A stretch of DNA of 62,328 bases from Chitinophagaceae bacterium. Its GTDB lineage: Bacteria; Bacteroidota; Bacteroidia; Chitinophagales; Chitinophagaceae. The stretch covers positions 1 to 62,328 of the forward strand of contig JAEUVK010000183.1 of assembly GCA_016787135.1 (NCBI GenBank), written 5' to 3'. Of this stretch, positions 1-8,236 are shown piece by piece (the first letter of the stretch is position 1; each line of letters opens with the position of its first letter). The translations under genes were made by a program, and so were the position numbers. The notes under the pieces were generated by a model. It was not told the origin of the DNA. It saw only the letters and a list, made by a program, of their open reading frames with translations, and did not search any database.

Positions 1-195
1 AATATGGCCGTGCATGAGCAGGACCAGTATGACCTCGACCAGTTGTACGAGATATTGGAGAAGCAGATACTGCCCTTGTATTATGATGATCATGCTACCT
101 GGCGTGATGTGATGAAGAACGGTATGCGGGATGTCCGCTTCCAGTTCGACAGCAACCGGATGGCGCATGAATATTACGACCAGTTGTATAAATAA
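1..195 (+). CDS. Alpha-glucan phosphorylase, C-terminal end (partial)
   Basis: The frame is open at the left edge, so only the last 64 or so codons are present and the true start lies outside the window. The tail reads LYEILEKQILPLYYD, then WRDVMKNGMRDV and a stretch ending RMAHEYYDQLYK. This pattern (an acidic/aromatic helix, W..VMKN..., then RM..EYY) is how bacterial alpha-glucan phosphorylases of the short glycogen/starch phosphorylase family end. Those enzymes release glucose-1-phosphate from alpha-1,4-glucans in the cytoplasm using pyridoxal phosphate. The PLP lysine and active site are outside the window, so the call rests on the tail only. A GH13 enzyme lies nearby at 1973, which fits a local glucan-metabolism theme. 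Confidence 0.7.
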   Translation, partial: NMAVHEQDQYDLDQLYEILEKQILPLYYDDHATWRDVMKNGMRDVRFQFDSNRMAHEYYDQLYK

Positions 196-215
196 ACGAC
201 ATTCATTTCAATTTT

Positions 216-659
216 ATGGAGCAAACAGGGCAACAGGAACTGTTTGAGATAAGGCTTAACGCTTCGGGAAAGCATTACATCCGGAGGTTTGCCGGTGTCG
301 TAAGAGTTATCATTTTGATCAGCATTATCATTTCACTGCTTTATATCGTATCAACTCTTATTGAAGTAATAAAACTTGACCACAGTATTTATTCTGGCAA
401 TAAGCTATTGTTGTTTCGCCGCACTGTAACACCATTCTATGTAGTAGTATATCTTGCACTTTTTGCCATGCAGATATATTATTACTGGAAAATGACCCGT
501 TCTGCTTTAAAGGGGGTTGATTATAATGACGAAGAGGAGTTCAATAGATCGTTTAGGTCATTATATCGTCATGCGATTTTTGGTGCACTGACCTTAGGTT
601 TTTCGATCCTGCTGGGCTTTTTTGATTTCTATCTAATGATTAAATATTACCTGAACTGA
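216..659 (+). CDS. Hypothetical membrane protein, about three membrane segments
   Basis: This is a 147-residue protein I do not recognise. A charged cytoplasmic-looking N-terminus (about 25 residues) is followed by hydrophobic segments at about 27-50, 72-92 and 117-142. An acidic loop with NDEEEFNRSFRSLYRH lies before the last segment. It starts 20 bases after the phosphorylase stop, so it may be cotranscribed. Its end overlaps the end of the opposing ispH by 13 bases. The base composition is visibly more AT-rich than the flanking phosphorylase and ispH genes. No catalytic motif is visible, so no function is proposed. Confidence 0.6.
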   Translation: MEQTGQQELFEIRLNASGKHYIRRFAGVVRVIILISIIISLLYIVSTLIEVIKLDHSIYSGNKLLLFRRTVTPFYVVVYLALFAMQIYYYWKMTRSALKGVDYNDEEEFNRSFRSLYRHAIFGALTLGFSILLGFFDFYLMIKYYLN

Positions 660-1867
660 CTGACGACTTTTTCTATTGTTCTTTCAAGGTTATAATAACC
701 AATGATCTTCCTGATCACCCCCTCCACCAGCGCATCGGGGCAGGAGGCGCCGCTGGTGATTAATATCTTCGCCGGCTCATGATGGGGCAGGTAATTGCTG
801 GTGAGTATTTCCTGTCTGCCATGAAAGTCATAGTGCAGGATGTCTTTTGCTGACACGATTTTTTCTTCGCTGCTGATAAAATAGGTGGGCAGTTTGGCTT
901 CACAGAGTTCAACCAGATGGGAAGTGTTGGATGAATTATATCCGCCAACCACCATTGCAAGATCAGCTTTTGTTTCCAGCATACCCATGACAGCAGTCTG
1001 GTTGTCGTTGGTGGCATAGCAAAGTGTATCCCGGGTATCCGCAAAATGCTCTTCTGTATTCTCGGCTCCGTACGTTTTTATCATCACCTGCTTCAGGTAA
1101 TCAGCAATGGCCTGTGTGTCGCTGGCCAGCATCGTGGTCTGGTTCACTACACCGATCCTTTGCAGGTCGGTGCCTGCGTTAAAGTTTACTGAATACTGTC
1201 CTTTGAATTCTTCATAGAACTGCGCAGTTTTCTTTTCACCTGTGATATATTTAGCCAGTTCTTTTGTTTGTTTCATATCCTTTACCACGACAGATGGGGC
1301 ATTCACGGCGGCATGGGAAAAAGTGGCCCTTGTTTCTTCGTGGTTCGGTTTGCCATGAATAACGATGGTATAATTTTTCTTTGCGATGGCTTCGCTACGG
1401 TTCCACACTTTTTCAACAAAGGGGCAGGTGGTGTTGTATTTTTCTGTCGGGATACCGAGATCGTTGAGTCTTTTTTCAATTTCCAGCGTGGTACCGAAGG
1501 CAGGGATCAAAACAATATCATCGGCGGTTAGTGATTCAAAAGGGATAAGCTGTTTACCATAAGTGTCCTGTAAGAAAATAACACCATGTGACTGCAGGTC
1601 TGTATTTACTTGCGGATTGTGAATCATTTCGCTTAATAAGAATATCCGCTTACCCGGGTTTTCCTCCACGGTTCTGAAAGCGATCTCTATCGCATTTTCT
1701 ACCCCATAACAAAAACCGAAGTGCCGTGCTAGGTAAATATGTACCGGGCCGAAATCAAGCAGGGTAGGCGTAAAATCCTTTTTCAGCTTGTCAGTTTCCT
1801 TCCGCTTTTTTTTGATGGCGGTGATCAGCGGACTGCGGTAAATGATCGGTACTTCAAAACTTTTCAT
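647..1867 (-). CDS. ispH: 4-hydroxy-3-methylbut-2-enyl diphosphate reductase IspH (LytB)
   Basis: This is the last enzyme of the MEP isoprenoid pathway, converting HMBPP to IPP and DMAPP with a 4Fe-4S cluster. The three cluster cysteines are visible: C53 in HFGFCYGVENAI, C148 in NTTCPFVEKVW and C376 in ITSGASCPDALVE. At 406 residues it is the long form seen in Bacteroidota, cyanobacteria and plastids, with the extra DTLCYATNDNQ segment. I chose the ATG at 1867 (MKSFEVPIIY) because the 71 codons upstream run into the divergent GH13 gene and have no family similarity. The stop overlaps the convergent gene at 216-659. The electron donor is not in view. Confidence 0.95.
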   Translation of the reverse strand: MKSFEVPIIYRSPLITAIKKKRKETDKLKKDFTPTLLDFGPVHIYLARHFGFCYGVENAIEIAFRTVEENPGKRIFLLSEMIHNPQVNTDLQSHGVIFLQDTYGKQLIPFESLTADDIVLIPAFGTTLEIEKRLNDLGIPTEKYNTTCPFVEKVWNRSEAIAKKNYTIVIHGKPNHEETRATFSHAAVNAPSVVVKDMKQTKELAKYITGEKKTAQFYEEFKGQYSVNFNAGTDLQRIGVVNQTTMLASDTQAIADYLKQVMIKTYGAENTEEHFADTRDTLCYATNDNQTAVMGMLETKADLAMVVGGYNSSNTSHLVELCEAKLPTYFISSEEKIVSAKDILHYDFHGRQEILTSNYLPHHEPAKILITSGASCPDALVEGVIRKIIGYYNLERTIEKVVSQFR

Positions 1868-1890
1868 ATGCAGATGTGATAAACAACAGG

Positions 1891-1926
1891 CAAATTTAGC
1901 TTTAGTTGGCTTAATATTGTGCCAAA
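1891..1926 (-). promoter_or_regulatory. Probable promoter of ispH
   Basis: On the minus strand TAAATTTG (1891-1898) matches the Bacteroidota -7 consensus TAnnTTTG, 23 bases upstream of the ispH ATG. A TTTG lies at 1923-1926, but the 24-base gap is longer than the usual 19-21. The -7 box is the stronger part of this call. Confidence 0.4.
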
Positions 1927-1972
1927 TAAAGGAAGCCCTGCTTCTGATTGGTAAGACACAAAGAGAAACCCG

Positions 1973-3256
1973 ATGAACAAACCTTTTCCAACTGCTGAAT
2001 GGGCGCATACTACCAGTATCTATGAAGTGAATGTCCGTCAATATACCCCTGAAGGAACTTTCAACGCTTTTGCCAAACATTTACCGAGATTAAAAGATAT
2101 GGGTGTGCAAACGATCTGGTTCATGCCTATTACACCCATTTCGGTCAGGAACAGGAAAGGAACGCTGGGCAGTTATTATGCCTGTTCGGATTATATGTCC
2201 ATCAACCCGGAGTTTGGCACATTAAAAGATTTTAAAAGCACTGTCAGGAAGGCGCATAAACTGGGATTGAAAGTAATGATTGACTGGGTGGCCAATCATA
2301 CCGGGTGGGACCATGTCTGGACGGTGTCCAATCCTGAGTTTTTCTCAAAGGATGAGAATGGCAATTTTCGTCCGCCGTTTCCCGACTGGGAAGATGTAAT
2401 ACATCTTGATTATTCCAATACAGAATTGCGAAAGGCTATGATAAATGCCATGAAATTCTGGGTAAAGGAATGTGACCTGGATGGGTTCCGCTGTGATATG
2501 GCCCACCTCGTACCGATCGATTTCTGGAAAGAAGCGAGAACGGAGCTTGATGCGATGAAGCATCTTTTCTGGCTGGCTGAAACGGAAGAAGTAAACTATC
2601 ATGAGGTGTTTGACGCTTCCTACTCATGGGAGTTGCTGCACTCCATGGAAAAATATTGGAAAGGGGAAACGGGTATGAATGGACTCGACGAAGTTTTATA
2701 TAAGTACAGCGATAAGTTTCCACCCGATGCTTTGAGGGTATTTTTTACCAGTAATCATGATGAGAACTCGCATAGCGGAAGCGAATATGAAAGGATGGGC
2801 CATGCCGCCGTTCCTTTTGCCGTATTGTGTGCTGCATGGAGCGGCATTCCTTTGATCTATAGCGGGCAGGAATTGCCGATGGTGGATAAACGGCTTCATT
2901 TCTTTGATAAGGACCTTATACCGTGGTCTGGTAAAAATTCATTACATGAATTTTATAAAACTCTCTTTACTCTCCGGGTAAATAATCCTGCTCTCCGTTC
3001 CGGCGATCCGGATGTGAGAATATACCGCCTGGAAACAACGAATAATGCGAATGTTTTAGCCTGGTTACGCAAATGGGGAGAAAGAGAAGTGGTGGTATTG
3101 CTTAATCTTTCATCACATGACAACCTTGAATTTGACATCATTGGCTCCGTAGTAAGCGGAGTTTATATCAACGTTTTTTCAGGCATTTCCAAAGATTTTA
3201 GCGCTTACAGGACATTTGTCATGAACAGGTGGGATTTCCTTGTGTTCGAGAAATAA
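1973..3256 (+). CDS. Alpha-amylase family glycoside hydrolase (GH13), cytoplasmic
   Basis: This 427-residue protein is made of a GH13 TIM barrel and a short C-terminal beta domain. The four GH13 signature regions are present: DWVANH (104-109), GFRCDMAH with nucleophile D175, the acid/base E203 in LAETEE, and D263 in SNHDEN. There is no signal peptide, so it should act inside the cell on alpha-glucans or maltodextrins, which fits the phosphorylase at the left edge. The N-terminus (WAHTTSIYEVNVRQYTPEG) is typical of small Bacteroidota amylase-like enzymes that lack a carbohydrate-binding module. The exact substrate and product cannot be read from sequence. It diverges from ispH and ends just before a perfect 15-bp terminator stem. 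Confidence 0.85.
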   Translation: MNKPFPTAEWAHTTSIYEVNVRQYTPEGTFNAFAKHLPRLKDMGVQTIWFMPITPISVRNRKGTLGSYYACSDYMSINPEFGTLKDFKSTVRKAHKLGLKVMIDWVANHTGWDHVWTVSNPEFFSKDENGNFRPPFPDWEDVIHLDYSNTELRKAMINAMKFWVKECDLDGFRCDMAHLVPIDFWKEARTELDAMKHLFWLAETEEVNYHEVFDASYSWELLHSMEKYWKGETGMNGLDEVLYKYSDKFPPDALRVFFTSNHDENSHSGSEYERMGHAAVPFAVLCAAWSGIPLIYSGQELPMVDKRLHFFDKDLIPWSGKNSLHEFYKTLFTLRVNNPALRSGDPDVRIYRLETTNNANVLAWLRKWGEREVVVLLNLSSHDNLEFDIIGSVVSGVYINVFSGISKDFSAYRTFVMNRWDFLVFEK

Positions 3257-3267
3257 TCCTTTCCGGA

Positions 3268-3304
3268 AATAGAAATCCCCGTCATCAAAACGGGGATTTC
3301 TATT
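3268..3304. terminator. Bidirectional terminator hairpin between convergent genes
   Basis: A perfect 15-bp stem, AATAGAAATCCCCGT (3268-3282), pairs with its complement at 3290-3304 around a 7-base loop. It lies between the end of the GH13 gene and the end of the Do protease, so it can serve both directions. The A/T-rich ends of the stem act as the U-tract on either strand. Confidence 0.8.
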
Positions 3305-3323
3305 ATCAGGTTTATTTTAAAAA

Positions 3324-4808
3324 TTATTCATCATCAAGGCTGAGCGGGTAACGATAAATACCATCATAACCCGGATACACACCTTCCACCTGTACTGTCC
3401 CTTCCAGGGTTGAAAGCAGCCTTGTAAGCGACTGTACACTTGTTACATCCTGGCCATTTACGCTCAGGATGATAAAGCCATCCTGCATACGGGTACGGCC
3501 GAGAGGCGTATCTTTCTTTATATTCTTTACTACCACGCCACCTTCTACATCATACTCCTGTGCCTTTTTCTTATCTAACGTTTCCAGTTCGGCGCCCAAT
3601 GCTTCATTGATGCCATTTGAAGCCAGTTCATCATACGTACCGGTCTTCGAGCTCAGGGTAGCATTTGTCGAAAATTCCTTTCCCTCACGTTTGTAAGTGA
3701 TCTTTACTTTATCACCTGCATTGTAAGAAGCAATAGTGCCCTGGAGTTCTGTCCATGAGTTAACAGGCACATCATTGATCCCGGTAATGATATCCCCTTT
3801 TTTCAAACCGATGTTAGCCGCAGCGCCATCTTTGGCCACTGTGCCAATGTGGGCACCATCACCAGCTTCAAATTTGGTGGGTTCAACCTGTATGCCGAGA
3901 TAAGGTCTTTTTACATCACCAAATTTGATCAGGTCATTCACGATCTTCTTTACAAGGTTTACCGGGATGGCAAATGAATAACCGGCATAAGTGCCGTTTG
4001 GAGCAAGTATGGCTGAGTTGATACCAATCAGTTGTCCTTCAGTAGTGATCAGGGCGCCACCGCTATTACCCTGGTTTACTGCCGCATCCGTTTGTATAAA
4101 TGATTCGATAGGTGTCTGGCTCTGCCGCTGGTTGATACCAATCGACCTTCCTTTTGCGCTGACGATACCTGCTGTAACTGTGGTTTCCAGTGTAAGCGGA
4201 TAACCTACAGCCAATACCCATTGTCCCAGCTTTACATTGTCCGAATTGCCATATAGCAGGTAAGGAAGATTGGTCGCATCAATCTTTATCACAGCGATAT
4301 CGCTGCTTGGGTCCCGGCCTATCACTTTTGCTTTATAAACTTTTTTATTGTTGAGGGTAACAGTGATCTCATCTGCCACCCCGGTGCTGCCGTCAGATAC
4401 TACATGGTTGTTAGTAACGATATAGCCATCATCACTGATCAGTACGCCACTGCCGGAAGCCCTTTGTTCCGGTTGGATCTGCGGGCCAAAGTCAAAGAAC
4501 CGTTCAAAAAGATCGTCCATAGAATTGCCACGGCTGCGGCCAAGGTTATTGCTCACTCTTTTTGCCGGGATTTTTGTTTTGATATGTACCACTGCCGGCA
4601 CTGCAGCATTAGCTGCCTTGGTAAAATCTATCGGCTCAGCTACACCGGCCAAATTGTCGGAAAAGCCTGCATAATTTGCAGGGAGACTGTCATTCGTGAT
4701 CTTGCCATAGGCAGTTTCTTTAGGGGAGATATTGTTGTAAACCCACACACTGCCAACGGCTGAAGTTGCACTAATAGCAACGATCAGCAATAGTTGTTTC
4801 CATTTCAT
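3324..4808 (-). CDS. Do/DegP-type periplasmic serine protease (HtrA family)
   Basis: This is a 494-residue periplasmic quality-control protease and chaperone. It has an N-terminal uncleaved or cleavable membrane signal (residues 5-25), a trypsin-like domain at about 65-295 with triad H135 (NNHVV), D170 (SSDIAVIKID) and S249 (QGNSGGAL), and two PDZ domains at about 305-395 and 405-490. Length and domain order match the Do family (DegP/DegQ) rather than the one-PDZ DegS type. The ATG at 4808 gives a clean signal sequence. It is transcribed alone. The window also holds a second, structurally different HtrA-like protease at 41512-42633, which lacks PDZ domains and carries an anti-sigma-like head. 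Confidence 0.93.
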   Translation of the reverse strand: MKWKQLLLIVAISATSAVGSVWVYNNISPKETAYGKITNDSLPANYAGFSDNLAGVAEPIDFTKAANAAVPAVVHIKTKIPAKRVSNNLGRSRGNSMDDLFERFFDFGPQIQPEQRASGSGVLISDDGYIVTNNHVVSDGSTGVADEITVTLNNKKVYKAKVIGRDPSSDIAVIKIDATNLPYLLYGNSDNVKLGQWVLAVGYPLTLETTVTAGIVSAKGRSIGINQRQSQTPIESFIQTDAAVNQGNSGGALITTEGQLIGINSAILAPNGTYAGYSFAIPVNLVKKIVNDLIKFGDVKRPYLGIQVEPTKFEAGDGAHIGTVAKDGAAANIGLKKGDIITGINDVPVNSWTELQGTIASYNAGDKVKITYKREGKEFSTNATLSSKTGTYDELASNGINEALGAELETLDKKKAQEYDVEGGVVVKNIKKDTPLGRTRMQDGFIILSVNGQDVTSVQSLTRLLSTLEGTVQVEGVYPGYDGIYRYPLSLDDE

Positions 4809-5007
4809 ATTCGATTATACTTTTTTATTTGTTCAGATTTTTATTTTCAAAAAGGCTCTTCTTCAAATAGTGTGCCTTTGCCACACAAAGTAACAAACTG
4901 TCTAACTGATTAAATACCCGCAAGTTCAGTTTAACAAATCATTTACTAAGCCTTTCGTACTTTCTGTCAAATTTATCAATTATTCATGGTAAAGAGAACT
5001 CGTTTTT

Positions 5008-6006
5008 TTACAGCCCGATAAGGAATTTTAGAGTATCCACTCCATCGGCGTATTCGTCAATGCAGGGATATTGCGCCTCACCAAAGGGGAGGAACCCTTT
5101 ACCCGTAATACATTGTATCGAATCGTTTTGTTTAAGGTCTGCAGCCAGTTTTTCGCCATCATCGTAAAATTCATAATGAAGCTGGCTGACAGGGGAGAAG
5201 GGGGAGCTCTCTTCCACCAGCAAGATGGAGGGGTTGCCCATGTACAGCTTTTTATTCAGTATATGAATGGCCAGGTTATAGTCGTAGTTGTTCTTGTATT
5301 TATGATTATCGGCGAGGTAATTATATTTCTCAAAAGCACTTAACAGGGGAATGAAGTCATATTCCTTCGGCACATAGATCTTGGTCACGTTGCGGCAGCC
5401 AAGCCCAAAATAGAGGTAAACGTCATCCGCCAGTTTTACTAAATCCTCTTTCGTTTCATTACCGGTCAGTACGGCAACAGATGTACGGTTGCGGCGGATA
5501 ATGTGGGGGTGTTTTTTGAAATAATACTCAAAATAGCCTGCTGAATTATTGCTGCCGGTAGCAATATAGGCGTCACAGTTCTTCAGCATTTCAGAGAAAC
5601 TAATAAGAGTTCTTACTTCTTCATCCCATTTCCCCATTTTATCAACAAGATGACGCATAAGTGTATCGTCTTTTGAAGAAGGCTTGACCATCGCTTTGTT
5701 CCCGGTAATGAAAACACATAACAGGTCATGAAAACCTACCAGCGGGATATTGCCCGCCATAATAATACCAATAGTTTTTGGATGACTATTTTCTACGGGT
5801 ATTTGATAGGCTGCCGCCCATTTTTCCAGCACATCTTTACGCAAAAATGACGCTGCAATGTTTTTTGTTGCGAGGTCAACGAATTCGGGAATGAACCAGC
5901 CATTTTCATGGCCCGCTTTTACCTTAGCCTCCTGCCATGACGGGTTATCTGACAGCATATATTTTCCAAGCTCTGATAGTACCTCAATTCGGCTGCTTAA
6001 AATCAT
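5008..6006 (-). CDS. Acyl-CoA reductase (LuxC-like)
   Basis: This 332-residue protein resembles the LuxC/acyl-CoA reductase branch of the aldehyde dehydrogenase superfamily. It has an NAD(P)-binding half with GIIMAGNIPLVGFHD and KAMVKPSSKDD, ATGSNNSAGYFEYYF, and the presumed catalytic cysteine C204 in YFGLGCRNVTK. It would reduce an acyl-CoA to an aldehyde, but the substrate is unknown. I use the ATG at 6006; an in-frame TTG two codons upstream is unlikely. It is divergently arranged with a dicluster ferredoxin (6074) with 67 bases between the starts. From memory, the pairing of this reductase with the ferredoxin recurs in Bacteroidota, which suggests a shared redox function. Confidence 0.8.
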   Translation of the reverse strand: MILSSRIEVLSELGKYMLSDNPSWQEAKVKAGHENGWFIPEFVDLATKNIAASFLRKDVLEKWAAAYQIPVENSHPKTIGIIMAGNIPLVGFHDLLCVFITGNKAMVKPSSKDDTLMRHLVDKMGKWDEEVRTLISFSEMLKNCDAYIATGSNNSAGYFEYYFKKHPHIIRRNRTSVAVLTGNETKEDLVKLADDVYLYFGLGCRNVTKIYVPKEYDFIPLLSAFEKYNYLADNHKYKNNYDYNLAIHILNKKLYMGNPSILLVEESSPFSPVSQLHYEFYDDGEKLAADLKQNDSIQCITGKGFLPFGEAQYPCIDEYADGVDTLKFLIGL

Positions 6007-6073
6007 GTGCAAAGATTAATATAGTTTCAATAACTTAGGGCCGTAAAATTACCTCACATTTTAATCAAAGTAT

Positions 6074-6421
6074 ATGGCTATTAAGATCACAGAAGAATGT
6101 ATCAATTGCGGTGCCTGCGAGCCCGAATGTCCCAACAATGCTATTTATGAAGGCGGAGTAGAATGGGCTGTTTCAGATGGTACTACTGTTAAAGGTTCTT
6201 TCACACTGCTCGATGGATCAGTAGTGGATGCAGACCAGAAAAACGCTCCTATTGCAACGGATATCTATTACATCACCCCGAATAAGTGTACAGAGTGCCA
6301 GGGTTTTCATGAAGAACCACAATGTGCTGCTGTATGCCCGGTCGATTGCTGTGTGCCTGATGAGATGTACCAGGAAACAGTAGAGCAACTGATCGCCAAG
6401 AAAGACAAGCTGCATATATAA
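6074..6421 (+). CDS. 4Fe-4S dicluster ferredoxin
   Basis: This 115-residue soluble electron carrier binds two 4Fe-4S clusters. The first site is C9-x2-C12-x2-C15-x3-C19-P. The second is CTECQGFHEEPQCAAVCP, where the third cysteine is displaced by eight residues, as in the YfhL/Alvin-type ferredoxins with a long inter-cysteine loop. An insert of about 45 residues separates the two motifs. It may donate electrons to the divergently encoded acyl-CoA reductase, to IspH or to other enzymes; the sequence does not decide. It is monocistronic and is followed by 215 bases without a gene. Confidence 0.9.
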   Translation: MAIKITEECINCGACEPECPNNAIYEGGVEWAVSDGTTVKGSFTLLDGSVVDADQKNAPIATDIYYITPNKCTECQGFHEEPQCAAVCPVDCCVPDEMYQETVEQLIAKKDKLHI

Positions 6422-6561
6422 CCTGCATAAAATTATGCACAGTGTGCATAAAAAAGCGGTGAATATAGTTGTAGTTTTTTAGGATAGGATTTATCTTAGA
6501 GTTATTAATAAATATAGCAGCTTTGCTGCTCATCTTTGGCGGGTGATATTTCCCGTCGTAA

Positions 6562-6600
6562 AAAGGTGAAGGAGAAACAGCCTTCACCTTTCTTATTCTT
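6562..6600 (+). terminator. Rho-independent terminator downstream of the ferredoxin
   Basis: The stem AAAGGTGAAGG (6562-6572) pairs with CCTTCACCTTT (6581-6591) around an 8-base loop and is followed by CTTATTCTT. The rest of the 6422-6636 gap holds a weaker hairpin around AGCAGCTTTGCTGCT (about 6516-6530) and no gene. The terminator is 141 bases past the ferredoxin stop, so the gap could encode a short untranslated tail or RNA. Confidence 0.75.
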
Positions 6601-6636
6601 CAGATATCGTTCAGTGAGGAGTTTAAATATTCCAAT

Positions 6637-7095
6637 ATGCGTTTATTACTTCTATTTGGAGTCATCTTTTTATTGGCATTAGCCTCGTGTTCTGAAAAAA
6701 AAGGAGCCAATTCCGAAGCAGTCAAACAATCCATGATGAAAGCGGATATCGCTTTTTCGGGTCTTTCAAAGCAAAAAGGCATGAAAGCTGCTTTCCTGCA
6801 GTACATAGATACAGCCGGAGTATTGCTAAGACCCGGACATTACCCGATCATAGGAAAGGATGCCAGGGAATACCTGCAAAAAACTAATGATTCTTCTTTC
6901 ACTCTGACATGGGAACCATCGGCAGCTGAGGCAGGTGCTGCCGGCGACCTGGGATTTACCTATGGGATTTATACGCTGACCACAACAGATACAGTTATCA
7001 AAGGCACTTATGTTTCTATCTGGAAGAAACAGCCGGATGGAGACTGGAGATTTTTACTGGATACCGGCAATCCCGGAGTAGGCCGGGAGAAATAA
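6637..7095 (+). CDS. Exported lipoprotein with NTF2-like (SnoaL/DUF4440-type) fold
   Basis: This is a 152-residue protein with a lipoprotein signal (MRLLLLFGVIFLLALASC, lipid-modified Cys at 18). The mature part looks like a DUF4440/SnoaL cone fold: helix KQSMMKADIAFSGLSKQKGMKAAFLQYID, then RPGHYPIIGKDAREYL, then antiparallel strands with TYGIYTLTT, GTYVSIWKKQPDGDWRFLLDTGNP. Members bind small ligands or act as isomerase-like or unknown-function proteins. It is transcribed toward ddl with 76 bases between them. Another NTF2-like exported protein is at 59102. No catalytic residues can be assigned. Confidence 0.7.
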   Translation: MRLLLLFGVIFLLALASCSEKKGANSEAVKQSMMKADIAFSGLSKQKGMKAAFLQYIDTAGVLLRPGHYPIIGKDAREYLQKTNDSSFTLTWEPSAAEAGAAGDLGFTYGIYTLTTTDTVIKGTYVSIWKKQPDGDWRFLLDTGNPGVGREK

Positions 7096-7171
7096 ATCAT
7101 TTTTAGCAATTGAAATTTCCTGCTACACTTTTTTTCCTCAATATTTGCGCAGCTAAATCTCCCTACACTCC

Positions 7172-8155
7172 ATGAAGAAGACCATAGCCCTTGTAACCGG
7201 CGGTTTTTCAGGTGAAGCGGTAATATCTTATAAAAGCGCTGCCACCATCGGTAATCACCTGGATAAAGAAAGATTTGATGTTTTTACAATCGATGTGAAT
7301 CCGCAAGGTTGGTTCTATGAGTTGCCGGGCGGCGGCAAGACAGAAGTAGATAAGAACGACTTCACGCTTACCGTCAATAACCGGAAGATAAAATTTGATG
7401 CGGTATTCATTGGTATGCACGGCACTCCGGGAGAAGATGGTAAACTGCAGGGATATTTTGATACACTGAAGATACCTTATACCAGTTGCGATGCGGCTAC
7501 ATCAGCTATCACATTCAACAAAAGATATACGGTAGCCGTAGCTAAGATGGCTGGTATCGGCGTAGCAAATTCACTGCACCTGTTCAAGCATACTCCTGTT
7601 CCGGGCTCACAGATTGCTAATGAACTTAAGCTGCCTGTATTCGTAAAGCCCAACAATGGAGGGTCCAGTATTGGTATGAGCAAAGTCACAAAAGCGGAAG
7701 ACCTTGCCGGGGCTATCGAAAAAGCATTTCATGAAGATGACCAGGTATTGGTAGAAGAAATGATACAGGGTCGTGAATTCACTGTGGGTGTCTTTAAAAC
7801 AGAAGGTAGCATTATTGTATTGCCACTGACAGAGGTAAGGGCACATGATGACAAGGACTTTTTTGATTTTGAGGCCAAATACCAGGGAAAGTCAACGGAA
7901 ATAACACCGGCCGAAGTGGATGAAGCGGTAGCTGATAAAATAAGGGATGCGGCCAAAAGAATATATGCTGTTTTTAATTGTCGCGGCGTAGTAAGAATTG
8001 ATTTTATTTACAATGAAGAAGCGGGAAAACCGTTTATGCTGGAAGTAAATACCATCCCGGGGCAGAGCGATGCCAGCATTGTGCCCCAGCAGGTAAGGGC
8101 GATGGGATGGAGTCTGACAGAATTTTACACTAAATTGGTGGAAGAATGTTTTTAA
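7172..8155 (+). CDS. ddl: D-alanine--D-alanine ligase
   Basis: This is a 327-residue ATP-grasp enzyme that makes the D-Ala-D-Ala dipeptide of peptidoglycan in the cytoplasm. Motifs seen: VTGGFSGEAVIS near the N-terminus, the substrate loop MHGTPGEDGKLQGYFD, ATP-grasp KPNNGGSSIGM, the EEMIQGREFTVGV strand, and metal-binding EVNTIPGQSDAS near the end. Length is normal for Ddl. It is followed by a PASTA-domain membrane protein (81 bases on) that probably also works at the cell wall, and by a rhodanese. Confidence 0.95.
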   Translation: MKKTIALVTGGFSGEAVISYKSAATIGNHLDKERFDVFTIDVNPQGWFYELPGGGKTEVDKNDFTLTVNNRKIKFDAVFIGMHGTPGEDGKLQGYFDTLKIPYTSCDAATSAITFNKRYTVAVAKMAGIGVANSLHLFKHTPVPGSQIANELKLPVFVKPNNGGSSIGMSKVTKAEDLAGAIEKAFHEDDQVLVEEMIQGREFTVGVFKTEGSIIVLPLTEVRAHDDKDFFDFEAKYQGKSTEITPAEVDEAVADKIRDAAKRIYAVFNCRGVVRIDFIYNEEAGKPFMLEVNTIPGQSDASIVPQQVRAMGWSLTEFYTKLVEECF

Positions 8156-8165
8156 GATTTCATGA

Positions 8166-8229
8166 GTTAATAGTTAAGTGGTATAGACCCTGCAGATTAA
8201 CCATTAGCTTTTAACCATTAACCCGTAAC
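8166..8229. repeat. Degenerate TTAACCATTAACC-type short repeat
   Basis: The ddl-PASTA junction is made of GTTAATAGTTAA (8166-8177) and then ATTAACCATTAG...TTAACCATTAACCC (8196-8224), that is, degenerate copies of a TTAACCAT unit in direct and inverted order. It belongs to the same style of low-complexity intergenic filler as the tracts at 9354, 24350, 34735, 36797 and 47647. Confidence 0.55.
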
Positions 8230-8236
8230 TGGTACT

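Noticed and set aside
1868..2080. N-terminal extension of IspH to 477 residues
   Set aside because: It overlaps the divergent GH13 coding region and its promoter and has no family similarity.
4809..5007. Promoter of the Do protease
   Set aside because: TATTTG- and CAAAGT-like words are present, but none fits TAnnTTTG with acceptable spacing.
6422..6636. Possible small RNA after the ferredoxin gene
   Set aside because: There are small hairpins and one terminator, but no promoter box and no known RNA family pattern.
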